From Methanomassiliicoccales archaeon (GTDB lineage: Archaea; Thermoplasmatota; Thermoplasmata; RBG-16-68-12; SOIM01), in assembly GCA_004377185.1 (NCBI GenBank), contig SOIM01000020.1, forward strand, positions 94,931 through 158,930: DNA of 64,000 bases. Direction: 5' to 3'. Position numbers and translations under genes: made by a program. The notes beneath the pieces were generated by a model. It had not been told where the DNA came from and made no database searches. It worked only from the letters and a program-made list of their open reading frames with translations. Shown in pieces: positions 39,093-49,044 of the stretch; positions within the stretch are counted from its first letter, which is position 1; every line of letters begins with the position of its first letter.

Positions 39093-40370
39093 CTATCTCT
39101 TCCCAGAACGTTCTCTCATCATTCCTAGGCCGACATATATACCGATTCCCACGGCTGTGATTCCCCGACCCAGGATCCAGGCAACCGCAACTCCGACCAA
39201 ACCCATGGACGGAATGAGCATAAAGCTGAACCCTATGATTATCGAAGCACTGAAAGCAGGGAGACCAACGATAGGCTTCATCCTTTTCAAGACCCTTCTT
39301 GTGGCCAAGAATATTCCACTGAATGCGATGAATATGCTTGAAAGAGCGAATATTCGAAGAAGGACAAGTCCTTCTGATGAGTAGCTGCTTCCGAACAAGA
39401 GCAGAACGTACTCACCGAACAACATCACTATGATGACCGCCGGGATGAGCAGAACAAGAACAAGCTTCAACGCCTTCCGAACTATGTTCCTCAGTTCCTT
39501 CTCGAAGTGAGAGCCTTCCGCGAAAAGCGACAAGCAAACCGCGTCCGTTATCGCAAAGAGAAGAGTGGCTATCGTGAATGCTATGTAGTAGAAGGCCACC
39601 TGCTCCACGTTAATGGTGTTCATTATGATCAGGGGGAGAAGTGAAGCCGGCATCATGCCGAATATGACTGCAGCATAGTTACCCGCGGAGAAATGAAGCA
39701 TTTTCTTCACAACATTCTTCTTCACCGTCGGGAAGGGTCTGTATCCAGCATTCACCATGGGGACGAATGCGAATATCCCGACCAGAAGGGCGATGAGTAG
39801 AGCCAGGCCCCACGAGACGAATATCCCAAAAGCACCCAAGAACGAGATGAGGAGAATTGGAAAGACAAGCTTCAATCCGGTGATGCACGTGCCTGCCAGT
39901 ACAAACTTAGTATTCCTCCTTGCCACGAAGATGTAGTTCACTAGCGGAGAAAGCGCAAATGCCACCGAAAAGACGATGAAGGACAGGAGGAAAACCCAGT
40001 CCTCTCGAATGAAGAGCAACGCTGGTGACCATATGTCCATTCCTACGAGAAAGACCAAAGAGATGAGGATTGCAGCCAGGGTTGTTATCGTGATGCAGGA
40101 GTTTATCATTGCCTTCGAATCCTTGCCGGAGGAAGGAAGGAATCTTACCAGACCCATTTCGAAGCCAAATCTTGAGAGAATGCCGAGCAGGGCCATAAGG
40201 GGTATCAGTGCGGCAGCGACGCCAACCTGACTGGGGTTGTAGTATCGAGCCACGATCATCCAGAAGAAGAAGGTCACCACACTTGCAAGGGCCGTATTGG
40301 ACATCAGGTAGAGCGCATTCTTGTAAAGCGGTGTTCTCAAATCCTTGAAGAACTGCTTGATGAAAGCCAT
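39093..40370 (-). CDS. Oligosaccharide flippase (MOP superfamily)
   Basis: Multi-TM; VARYYNPSQVGVAAALIPLMALLGILSRFGFEMGLVRFLP. Confidence 0.88.
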   Translation of the reverse strand: MAFIKQFFKDLRTPLYKNALYLMSNTALASVVTFFFWMIVARYYNPSQVGVAAALIPLMALLGILSRFGFEMGLVRFLPSSGKDSKAMINSCITITTLAAILISLVFLVGMDIWSPALLFIREDWVFLLSFIVFSVAFALSPLVNYIFVARRNTKFVLAGTCITGLKLVFPILLISFLGAFGIFVSWGLALLIALLVGIFAFVPMVNAGYRPFPTVKKNVVKKMLHFSAGNYAAVIFGMMPASLLPLIIMNTINVEQVAFYYIAFTIATLLFAITDAVCLSLFAEGSHFEKELRNIVRKALKLVLVLLIPAVIIVMLFGEYVLLLFGSSYSSEGLVLLRIFALSSIFIAFSGIFLATRRVLKRMKPIVGLPAFSASIIIGFSFMLIPSMGLVGVAVAWILGRGITAVGIGIYVGLGMMRERSGKR

Positions 40371-40624
40371 AAGCCCTCCATTCTCACGATTCTCTCATCC
40401 GCAAGCCCATTCCCAAAGTATGTCCTCTATCCGAGGCATGGTCCATCCCATCGTCTAAGCAGAGGAATATGCTCATGCTCTTTAAATGTGCCCTATTCGG
40501 TATCACCGCTCCAGCTTGAAACCGTGACTAGAATCAAGACCTCTGGACGTTTGACCCGATAAATAAATGGGGGTGAATGAGTTTAGGAAGTAAGATTTGG
40601 GATTTGGACTTGTCGTGGTGACCG

Positions 40625-41473
40625 ATGACTCAGAAGAGGATTGTGCTGTCAGTGGATGTTGAGAGGGACATATCTAGATACATAAGCGAAAGCTACTTCG
40701 GGGTGGAAGAAGGCATACCTCCGCTGTTGGACACGCTTTCCGACCTGGGTATCAAAGGCAATTTCTTCCTCACGGGGAACGTTTGCAGGAAGCATCCAAC
40801 CATTGTGAAGGATATCAGCCATCAGGGTCATGGCATAGGTTGCCACGGGTTCGAACACAAAGTCCAGTACTACTCCTCGAGAACAAAAGAATGGCAGAAG
40901 GAGGATATTTCGAAGGCCAAGAACGAGATCGAAGTTGTACTAGGCAGAGCTCCGAAGGTCTTCAGAGCCCCGAATTTCAGCGTGAACGCAGACACGATCC
41001 AGGTTCTTGAGTCTTTGGATTTTGAGTTGGATTCCTCGGTCCTTCCTGGGAGACTGGTGAAAAAATGGAGACTCTTCACAATTCTTGATTTCAGAAAAGC
41101 TCCCAGAGAACCCTACAGATTATCAGAGAGAGACGTTACAGTGCCGGGTGACTCGAGTATCATAGAGGTCCCTGTGACCGAGAATCCCTTGAACTCAGGA
41201 ATCCCTATTGGCAGTGGTTTCCTGAACTATTTCGGGAAGGAAGAATTCCTGAAGGCAGTCGATGTGGTCAAGCAATCTTATGTCGTGTTGCTGCTCCATC
41301 CGTGGGAGCTAGTTGATTTGGGGAAGCGCTATCCAAGACTTCCAGAATGGGTGATTAAGGCGTGCAGACTCAACTTCGAGATTCTCAAAGCCTGTCTTGA
41401 AGAATTCCGTTCGGAATATCAATTCTGTTTGCTTGAGGACATTCGGGCAGATTTCCTGGCTAAGGATTCGTAG
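40625..41473 (+). CDS. Polysaccharide deacetylase family protein
   Basis: VLSVDVERD...GIKGNFFLTGNVCRKHPTIVKDISHQGHGIGCHGFEHK...VFRAPNFSVN. Confidence 0.88.
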   Translation: MTQKRIVLSVDVERDISRYISESYFGVEEGIPPLLDTLSDLGIKGNFFLTGNVCRKHPTIVKDISHQGHGIGCHGFEHKVQYYSSRTKEWQKEDISKAKNEIEVVLGRAPKVFRAPNFSVNADTIQVLESLDFELDSSVLPGRLVKKWRLFTILDFRKAPREPYRLSERDVTVPGDSSIIEVPVTENPLNSGIPIGSGFLNYFGKEEFLKAVDVVKQSYVVLLLHPWELVDLGKRYPRLPEWVIKACRLNFEILKACLEEFRSEYQFCLLEDIRADFLAKDS

Positions 41474-42603
41474 ACGTCCACATATCGCTGGGTCATTATC
41501 TCTAGACTGAACTCACGTTTGACCTTGTCTCTAGCGGCCTTTGCAATCTTTGTCCTGAGGGCATCATCGCCTGACAATCTCTCAATCTGCCTGGACAAAT
41601 CCTCAATGTCTCCTGCTTTCACGAGAATCCCGTCAACGCCGTTCTCAATTGCTTCAGGATTCCCCCCAACCGCGCTTGCTATCGGAGGGAGTCCCGAGGC
41701 CATAGCTTCTATGAGTGCTATCGAAAACCCCTCGGAGTAGGAGGGCAGCAAGTAGACGTCCGATAGGTGGTAGTAACCAATGATCTCCTTGACCCTCCCG
41801 ACCGCTTTGACAGAATCTCCCAGATCCATCTCTTTGATGTCTGACTTCACCTTATCCTCGAACTCCTTTTCGCCACCACCAGTGAGTACGAGAGCCATGT
41901 TCGCTTTTGTCCCAGATTTGGCTTTCTGGAAAGCCCTCAAGGTCTCATCGATGCCCTTTATTTTCGCCCATCTGCTTCCAAAGAGAAGAACGATTTGCCC
42001 GTCAAGATTAAGCTGCTTTCTCATCTCTTCCCTTGACGAGGCATCGGGACGATATTTCTCAGTATCCACTCCGTTCCAAATGACCACTCCTTCCTCCAAT
42101 CCGAAATCCTTCTTCGCGTCATACGATACGAAAACGGCTTGGGAGCAGAATCGATGAAGGTTCTTCTCAGAAAAGAGAAGAAGCCACCTTCTCAGCCAGC
42201 CTCTTGGCCTGGGCACCTTGAGGTGATAGGTCGCGACGACCGGGATTCCCAACAGGTTCCCTGTTTTAGCTGCCACTATTGATTGGATGTGAGGCTGTTG
42301 CACGTGGATGACACCAATTGACTTTCTCTGTCTGATAAGGCGGAGCGCAGTTGAGACCGCGAGAAACAGGTCCCTGAAGATTGGAAACCTGCTAATTCTA
42401 ATCTGTTGAAGGCCCTCCTTCAAGCCAAGAAAATCTTGCTCTGCATAGGGAATATCAGTCTCAGGCGCCATGACCACGCATTCATGACCCACCTTCTTCA
42501 ACGCTCTCGCTAGCTCAACAATGAATGTTCCAATGCCAGTTACTGCAAGGGGTGAATAGGGACTAATGATACAGATTCTCATTTTGCTTTCCGACATTTT
42601 CAA
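41419..42603 (-). CDS. Family 4 glycosyltransferase
   Basis: ISPYSPLAVTGIGTFIVELARALKKVGHECVV...WNGVDTEKYRPD...PSYSEGFSIALIEAMASGLPPIASAVGGNPE. Confidence 0.9.
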   Translation of the reverse strand: MKMSESKMRICIISPYSPLAVTGIGTFIVELARALKKVGHECVVMAPETDIPYAEQDFLGLKEGLQQIRISRFPIFRDLFLAVSTALRLIRQRKSIGVIHVQQPHIQSIVAAKTGNLLGIPVVATYHLKVPRPRGWLRRWLLLFSEKNLHRFCSQAVFVSYDAKKDFGLEEGVVIWNGVDTEKYRPDASSREEMRKQLNLDGQIVLLFGSRWAKIKGIDETLRAFQKAKSGTKANMALVLTGGGEKEFEDKVKSDIKEMDLGDSVKAVGRVKEIIGYYHLSDVYLLPSYSEGFSIALIEAMASGLPPIASAVGGNPEAIENGVDGILVKAGDIEDLSRQIERLSGDDALRTKIAKAARDKVKREFSLEIMTQRYVDVYESLARKSARMSSSKQN

Positions 42604-42636
42604 CCTACTTAATACATTGTGCGTGCGATTTCACAA

Positions 42637-43683
42637 TCAGGTGGCGGCAAGGATTCTCTCGTACACCTCTCTCGTTCTTCGTGCCACTATTCCCCAGTCA
42701 TACTCTTGTCTGGCCTTATTGAATGCTTTAGAGGCCCGTTTTCTTCTTTCGTCCTGATCTTCGATCGCAAGTCGGAATGGTCCTTCGTACTTCCTGTCTT
42801 CCACAAGAAAAGCGGTCTCGTTGTCCAGATAGTCAACAACTCCCGGGATTCTGTCTGTGATGATTGGTTTCCCCATGGACATTGCTTCCAGCAGTGAGTT
42901 ATTCGCCGTGGCGAATTTCAAAGGTCTGAAGAAAATGTCACAAGAATTGTACGCCTCCAACATCTCTCTTTCCGACAGACGCGAAAGGATTCTGATGTTA
43001 CTTCGCCCGAGTTCCGTTGGCAGTTTTCCACCAACCACGACAAACAAGACATTCTGGAAAATGCTCGCCAGCCTTGCCGTCACTCGGATGTCTCCCCCAT
43101 GGAGACCTATGGAAAGACACACCAGGTCAAGACCCCCGCTCATCCTGTCGAAGTAGTCTCTGCTTACTCCCTTGGGGTTGAAATGTGCCGTATCGATCCC
43201 ATGAGGTATGAAACATAGTCCGTCGGGGGCGTATCTCTTCTGAACTGCCGCGCGAAGGTTCTCGGAAACGGCAATCACACCGGAACATCTGTTGAACAGA
43301 GCTCTCTGCCACAGACCCTTGTATCTCAGCCAGAGGTTGTCAGGAGACAACTCGGGAACGATATGAACTGTTGCTAAGGTCTTTGTCTTCATTGAGGGAA
43401 AGAATCCAAGAACTGAATACAGGGAATGGACGAGGTCAAAATCGTTCGCCCGAAGCATAGCTGACAAAGACAGCAGAAGCCTTCTCTCCAAAAACACATC
43501 AGTAAAGGGTATCCGAACCCAATGTGTTTGAACGTCCGTGTCCTGGGCAACTATTTCCTTACCCCATGTAAGGACGCTCACATCACACAATTCCTTCATG
43601 TAGTGGGCAATTCTATGATATCCAGAGAACGTGGAATGGTGCGTTCTTGGAGGCCAGTGATGAGTAACCATTAAGATTTTCAT
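42637..43683 (-). CDS. Family 4 glycosyltransferase
   Basis: FIPHGIDTAHFNPKG...NNSLLEAMSMGKPIITDRIPGVVDYLD. Confidence 0.87.
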   Translation of the reverse strand: MKILMVTHHWPPRTHHSTFSGYHRIAHYMKELCDVSVLTWGKEIVAQDTDVQTHWVRIPFTDVFLERRLLLSLSAMLRANDFDLVHSLYSVLGFFPSMKTKTLATVHIVPELSPDNLWLRYKGLWQRALFNRCSGVIAVSENLRAAVQKRYAPDGLCFIPHGIDTAHFNPKGVSRDYFDRMSGGLDLVCLSIGLHGGDIRVTARLASIFQNVLFVVVGGKLPTELGRSNIRILSRLSEREMLEAYNSCDIFFRPLKFATANNSLLEAMSMGKPIITDRIPGVVDYLDNETAFLVEDRKYEGPFRLAIEDQDERRKRASKAFNKARQEYDWGIVARRTREVYERILAAT

Positions 43684-44927
43684 ATCCTCTGTCCTTGAAC
43701 TATTTCTTTCATTATCCTGTCGAACTTCTCGGATATTACTGACCAGGAATACTGGGTCCTTGCCTTCTCTGCCGCGTTTCTCGCAACTGATTCACGGAAC
43801 TCTCTGTCTTCTCGAAATCTCCTCAACCCATTTTCGATTATCTCTGGAGACCGCTCTGGAATCAACAATCCAGTTCTCTCATCTTCGATTGCATCCGAGA
43901 TTCCACCAACGTCAGTAGCGATGATGGGTTTTCCCGCAGTCATTGCTTCCATCACAACTACGGGGAGTCCTTCCACATCTCCGTAGCTTGTGGTCACCGA
44001 GGGAACCACCACGACATCAGCAGCAAGGAATAGCTCGTTGAGTTGTTTGTCAGGGACACGACCAAAGAATCTGACATCTATTCCCTCGGAGGCTCGTTGT
44101 TTCAGGCTTTCGTAGAGAGGACCCGACCCAACAATCCAAAGCCTCGCTCTCTCTTCCTCTCGGGAGAAGGATTGGAAAGCGACCAGCAAGTCCTCGATAC
44201 CTTTTTTCTCTGAGAGTCTACCTACGAACAGTACCACATAATCGTCAGACTTCAAGCCGAGCGATGCTCTCTTCCGCGATCCATCTTCATTCTCGAATCT
44301 CTTGGGGTCCACACCCATCGGCACCACGTTCATCTTAGCAAGGGCTTCGGATCTCGTCTCGGGGTCGAGAATATCTAGGAAGTTATTCTTGATGTATTGG
44401 CTGACTGCAGAAATGGCGTCCGAGTTCTTCACTATAAACTTAGCAATTGATTTCTTGAAGGGCATTCTCTTCAACGCGACTAGTCCTCCAGCGTGTATTG
44501 TCGCGAGATGTGGCTTCCCAGACATCTTGGACACCAGAGCACCCACCAGTCCTTGTGGAAGAAGCCAGTGAGTGTGGATGACTTGAGTGTCCATCGACTT
44601 CGTGAGCCTCAGGCTTGAAATGAAGCTGGCAGCAACAAGGAAAGGAATCTGTACGGTGGCGAGAAGATTACCAGATAGTTTGGGCAGGATCGCACCATTT
44701 GTCAAGACCTCATGCTTCGAAGGAAACCAGTATCTGAACCTGTGGACTCTTAGGTCTCCTGAAGTCTCGACCAGTGATAGGCCGGGCGAGTGCGGAGCCA
44801 GGATTAGAACATCATTTCCCCTCTTGTGTAACTCTTGAGCCAGATCTCTGACGAACCTTCCTGATATGTCCTCTGCATCCTTCGGAAAGGAGCTTGTCAA
44901 AGTGAGTATCTTCATCTTTCCGTTCAT
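43680..44927 (-). CDS. Family 4 glycosyltransferase
   Basis: NVVPMGVDPKRFEN...LWIVGSGPLYESLKQRA...GLPVVVMEAMTAGKPIIATDVGGISDAIE. Overlaps neighbours by 4 nt. Confidence 0.9.
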   Translation of the reverse strand: MNGKMKILTLTSSFPKDAEDISGRFVRDLAQELHKRGNDVLILAPHSPGLSLVETSGDLRVHRFRYWFPSKHEVLTNGAILPKLSGNLLATVQIPFLVAASFISSLRLTKSMDTQVIHTHWLLPQGLVGALVSKMSGKPHLATIHAGGLVALKRMPFKKSIAKFIVKNSDAISAVSQYIKNNFLDILDPETRSEALAKMNVVPMGVDPKRFENEDGSRKRASLGLKSDDYVVLFVGRLSEKKGIEDLLVAFQSFSREEERARLWIVGSGPLYESLKQRASEGIDVRFFGRVPDKQLNELFLAADVVVVPSVTTSYGDVEGLPVVVMEAMTAGKPIIATDVGGISDAIEDERTGLLIPERSPEIIENGLRRFREDREFRESVARNAAEKARTQYSWSVISEKFDRIMKEIVQGQRI

Positions 44928-46231
44928 TCCAAAAACCTTTCCCTCTCGGCCTCAAAGAGCATGGCAAAGAAAAGGAACTGGGCTCCAACCACGACTATCA
45001 TGAGGTCCAGAGTCACCGTACCCAGGGAAAACCCTCCAGTGACGACTCTGCCGTACAGAATGGCAATTCCGAGGATGATACCCAGAATGAACAGCGCGAT
45101 TGCTACAAGATAGAACAGGCCCAAGGGATGGAAATTTATCCCCAGATACTGCCTCCTCAACCTACTGAGAAAGCCACCGGAGATTTCCGTTTCCCTCACA
45201 TGGTCCGTTTTCATGTGGTATCCTGATTTCATGGCATCGAAGAACGTGGCAAAGCACAGGCTCTGGGTTCCCAGAATAAGCAATAGGGCAGTGAGAAGGA
45301 CGGTTCCGATTGAATAGTAACCGGTCAGGACTCTGTCCAGAGAAACGACCAAGCCAAGGATCAAACCGGCAGGGATGAGGATGAAGCTTGTCAGGTAGAA
45401 GAGCAGAATTGGATGAACTCGTGGCTTCCTATACTTCGAAAAAATCCTGCGGAAGAACCCCTTGAAAAGCAACCAGGACAGCCTGGCCGTATACCTTCCC
45501 ATCTTGATGTACGACTTCTCGTCTCGATACCTAGGGGGCATTACGACATCCGCAACAGTGAGGTGGTTTCGGTTCAACTGGATCAATATGTCATTGCAGT
45601 ATCCATACCCTGGGTATACTCGATCAAGGTTCAGGGACTCCAACGCTTCCCTGGAGATGGCTGTGTATCCATTCTGAGGATCCATCACATCGTAGTACCC
45701 GGATGAGATTTTTGTGAAAAGAGTCAGCATCGCATTGCCTCTGATCCTCCTCTTTGGCATTTCCTTCGCTCTGCTGGATATGAGTCTGTTTCCCTTGGAG
45801 TAATCAGCTCTACCGTCCACAATTGGGTCAAGCAGCCTCGGGAGTTGATCAGGGTCCATCTGGCCATCACCCGCCATGACCGCTACGATGTCCATACCTT
45901 CGGACATTGATCTTCTGTATCCGGCCACGATTGAGGCGCCCACCCCAAGGCGGGTTTGATGCCTCATGAGTGTGACTTTTGAGCCTTCCTGTTTTGCATA
46001 ACCCTCCGCTATCTGTCCAGTTGTATCAGTGCTGCCATCATCCACGACATAAACACGGTCGACAAAGGCGGGCATGGTCTCTATGACGTTCCCAATGAAA
46101 CTTTCTTCATTGAGAGCTGGGATAACCACACCGACCTTCTTTTCGCGGTACACCCCATCACCGATTCTCCGGTAGCAGTACGTAGATACGGTAATTAATC
46201 TTTCTATGCAGTTCTGGGCTAATCGGTTCAA
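44924..46231 (-). CDS. Family 2 glycosyltransferase (dolichol-P-sugar synthase-like) with C-terminal TM segments
   Basis: KVGVVIPALNEESFIGNVIETMPAFVDRVYVVDDGSTDTTGQIAEGYA...MDIVAVMAGDGQMDPDQLPRLL. Confidence 0.88.
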   Translation of the reverse strand: MNRLAQNCIERLITVSTYCYRRIGDGVYREKKVGVVIPALNEESFIGNVIETMPAFVDRVYVVDDGSTDTTGQIAEGYAKQEGSKVTLMRHQTRLGVGASIVAGYRRSMSEGMDIVAVMAGDGQMDPDQLPRLLDPIVDGRADYSKGNRLISSRAKEMPKRRIRGNAMLTLFTKISSGYYDVMDPQNGYTAISREALESLNLDRVYPGYGYCNDILIQLNRNHLTVADVVMPPRYRDEKSYIKMGRYTARLSWLLFKGFFRRIFSKYRKPRVHPILLFYLTSFILIPAGLILGLVVSLDRVLTGYYSIGTVLLTALLLILGTQSLCFATFFDAMKSGYHMKTDHVRETEISGGFLSRLRRQYLGINFHPLGLFYLVAIALFILGIILGIAILYGRVVTGGFSLGTVTLDLMIVVVGAQFLFFAMLFEAERERFLE

Positions 46232-46257
46232 ACTTCTCTGGAATGAGTGCCGTGGAT

Positions 46258-47886
46258 TTAGGAGAGTCTCCAGAGGTATACGTTCTTCTCAGGGAATGAA
46301 GGGTCAACATCTCTTCCAAGAATCAGATCCTTCACCAAGCTCAGTAGAGTAGGTCTGGCTTCTCCATCGAATACCGCGACAAAGGTGTATCCCGGGTAGG
46401 TCCAGCTCATCTCTGACATTATGAAATCGGGAGTAGAGCCACTCTCGTAGATCACCAGGCCAATGTCTTGAACGGAAAAGAAAGGAAAGATCCTGTCAGG
46501 CGAGAGATAGTCGCTCCCGCTCTCTCTGTCCAGAGCGATCGTTTGTCCAGGTTGAAGTGCCCTATTGACATCCTCAGCAGCTTCGACATAAGCTGGTCTG
46601 TATACTGCCGTCACAGCATTCGCGCTCACGACAAAGAAAGCCACCAGCAGAATGATCACTCGTTTTCGGAATGTAGTGAACACGAAGCAGAAGGCTCCAA
46701 AGAAGAAAAGGACAGCCAACCAGTCATCCACGAAAATCATCAGTGTAGCTAAGCCCAGGCAAGCGACAAAGGCGAGCAATCTCTTCTTCCTTCTGAGTGT
46801 CTCTTTGATAGAAGCGAGTATTCCTCTTCTCTCACTAGGTTCATCAGGTCTCGCCAAGCTGAAGAACATCCATATTGCCGGAACGAAGATTATGGTGATG
46901 TATTCCCTGCTGACACCTGCCAGAATTCTGGGTGAGAAGGTTCGCCAACCCGTAGCGTTGAGAACCGCGAGGAGGGCAAGTGCTGTCATTAACAATAACA
47001 AGAAATTGATCGACTCCTCTCTGTAGCGACTCAAAGACCGCCTTAGCTCTGGATACCAGAAAACGAAGAATCCTCCCACAAGTAACAGGTGAAAAACGCA
47101 TTGTACGAGGAAAACTGATATGCTGAACGAACCCAGCATTGTCTTTGTCAATGATTGATATTGGTCCTGTCCTGAAGAGATTAACAGAGCTCTCCCAAGA
47201 ACCATGGCAATTACTATCAAGAATGCAAGCCAGTAGTACTTGTCCTTGAGCACATCCCATCGCAAGTAGAGAAATCTCCACACCGCGAATCCGCCCAAAC
47301 CAGCAAAAGCGATGTACAGGCCCACATCCGTCTTTGTGTAGTAGGTCAGACCTGCGAAGAAAGCAGCGATGGGAATGTACTTCGGTTCTCCAAAGCCCTT
47401 GATCATCGCCCAAATGGCTGGGATGAAGAAGATTAGCACAATATTCTCTACGTAGTTCTTGCCAGTGACCACTATCAGAGCACTGGTCAGAGACATCACC
47501 GCCGCAGCGGTCAGACCAGCCCTTCGGTCGAAAAGGTTCTTTGTAGCGAGATAAGCAATCAAAATGACGAGCAAGCCACAGATGAAGGAAGCAACCTTTG
47601 TGACTGGAATGGAGTATCCGAAAACAGCATAGAATGATGCCAAATAGGCCGGAAAGGTCAGAGAGAAATTATAGGTTTGGATCCCGGAGAGTGTGACATA
47701 GTCGCCCTGGCTGACGATGTTGTATCCTATCGTCGAATAGAAAGCTCCGTCAAATCTTGGTGTGTCCATCAGGACCGCAACGACTCTGAGGAGGACCCCC
47801 ACCACAATAGCAGCTACCATGGCTCTATCAAAAGTCAAGGTCTTGCCCAGCTTGTCCATCAGTGAAGGAGAATCCAGATCAGTCAT
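46258..47886 (-). CDS. GT-C type membrane glycosyltransferase (GT39/PMT-like)
   Basis: Many TM segments; PRFDGAFYSTIGYNIVSQGDY N-terminal loop typical of GT-C folds. Confidence 0.7.
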   Translation of the reverse strand: MTDLDSPSLMDKLGKTLTFDRAMVAAIVVGVLLRVVAVLMDTPRFDGAFYSTIGYNIVSQGDYVTLSGIQTYNFSLTFPAYLASFYAVFGYSIPVTKVASFICGLLVILIAYLATKNLFDRRAGLTAAAVMSLTSALIVVTGKNYVENIVLIFFIPAIWAMIKGFGEPKYIPIAAFFAGLTYYTKTDVGLYIAFAGLGGFAVWRFLYLRWDVLKDKYYWLAFLIVIAMVLGRALLISSGQDQYQSLTKTMLGSFSISVFLVQCVFHLLLVGGFFVFWYPELRRSLSRYREESINFLLLLMTALALLAVLNATGWRTFSPRILAGVSREYITIIFVPAIWMFFSLARPDEPSERRGILASIKETLRRKKRLLAFVACLGLATLMIFVDDWLAVLFFFGAFCFVFTTFRKRVIILLVAFFVVSANAVTAVYRPAYVEAAEDVNRALQPGQTIALDRESGSDYLSPDRIFPFFSVQDIGLVIYESGSTPDFIMSEMSWTYPGYTFVAVFDGEARPTLLSLVKDLILGRDVDPSFPEKNVYLWRLS

Positions 47887-47958
47887 CTAACACCGCCAAA
47901 GGCTACGCATACGAAGGGCATGGCATAATTAAGTTTTCGGTTTCTAACCATTTGCTCA

Positions 47959-49023
47959 CTAGCCAGCGTAGAGTTCCGAGAATTCTTCTGCGATTTCCTC
48001 CCAAGAGAATCTGGATTGCAGGAAATCCCTCGCCTGTTTACCAAGCTTGGATGACTTCTTAGTATTTTCGATAAGATCCAAAAGAGCGGTCGCCACGGCA
48101 TCCTTCTCGGGCTCAACCAGCAGTCCGGTTTCTCCGTCCTTCACCACCTCAGGTATTCCTCCGACATTGGACGCGACAACTGGCTTTCCCAGGAACATCG
48201 CCTCAAGGAGGGATTGCGGCATTCCTTCCTGCAGTGAGATGTGGACATAGATATCGCAAATCGTCAGCGGGACGAATACGTTGTCGACCAAACCTGTTAT
48301 AGTTGCTACGTCTGATAGGTTCTGATTGGCTATCGTATCTTCCACCCCTTTCCTTTTCGATCCATCGCCAACTATCAACATTCTGAGTTGCGGGTATTTC
48401 TCTCGAATTGCGGCTATGGCACCCAGCAGCACCTTGACACCTTGGATTTTTCTCTCCCATTCAAGCAACCCAACAAACACAAGTATCGGGGACCTTTTTC
48501 TCGTTCCGTATCTCTCAGCGAAGTCCTCTAAATCTTGTTCACTTACTGCCTTTCCTTCCACTCCTGGGTAGATTACGACCTGTTTTGACTTGATTCTAAT
48601 CTGACTTGCTATTGTGTCTTGCAGGGCCCTGCTCACGAACGTCACAGCATCGCATCTTGATAACAACCTTCCGAAAACATTGCTCTTCGTTCCCTTCCTC
48701 TGTTCTGGCGGTTCGGTGTGGAATGTGAACAGCACCCTCACCCTCCTGTGAAACCTCTTATACAGCACGGCTGGTGCAAGCATGTGCCAGTGGGAATGAC
48801 AGTGAATTACATCTGGATCCATTTTGCGCAGAAGCCCAAGCACCTTGATGATGAAGCGACCTTTTCCTACCGAAAGGACGGAAACCTCTCTTGAGGGCTC
48901 TCCTTCCTGGGAAATCACATGCACATCCTCGGTGGTTCTGGTGCGTTGCACCAAGCCAGAGACAAATCGGGCAATGCCACCCTTGCATGGAGGGAAGTAT
49001 GGCGTAACATGGACAACTTTCAT
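47959..49023 (-). CDS. Family 4 glycosyltransferase
   Basis: TPYFPPCKGGIARFVSGL...LRMLIVGDGSKRKGVE...QEGMPQSLLEAMFLGKPVVASNVGGIPEVVKDGETGLLV. Confidence 0.92.
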   Translation of the reverse strand: MKVVHVTPYFPPCKGGIARFVSGLVQRTRTTEDVHVISQEGEPSREVSVLSVGKGRFIIKVLGLLRKMDPDVIHCHSHWHMLAPAVLYKRFHRRVRVLFTFHTEPPEQRKGTKSNVFGRLLSRCDAVTFVSRALQDTIASQIRIKSKQVVIYPGVEGKAVSEQDLEDFAERYGTRKRSPILVFVGLLEWERKIQGVKVLLGAIAAIREKYPQLRMLIVGDGSKRKGVEDTIANQNLSDVATITGLVDNVFVPLTICDIYVHISLQEGMPQSLLEAMFLGKPVVASNVGGIPEVVKDGETGLLVEPEKDAVATALLDLIENTKKSSKLGKQARDFLQSRFSWEEIAEEFSELYAG

Positions 49024-49044
49024 GACCTTTCAACCTCTACGCGG

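Noticed and set aside
40840-40865. gggttcgaacac resembling a tRNA T-arm
   Set aside because: Inside the deacetylase CDS (CHGFEHK) and no cloverleaf can be built around it.
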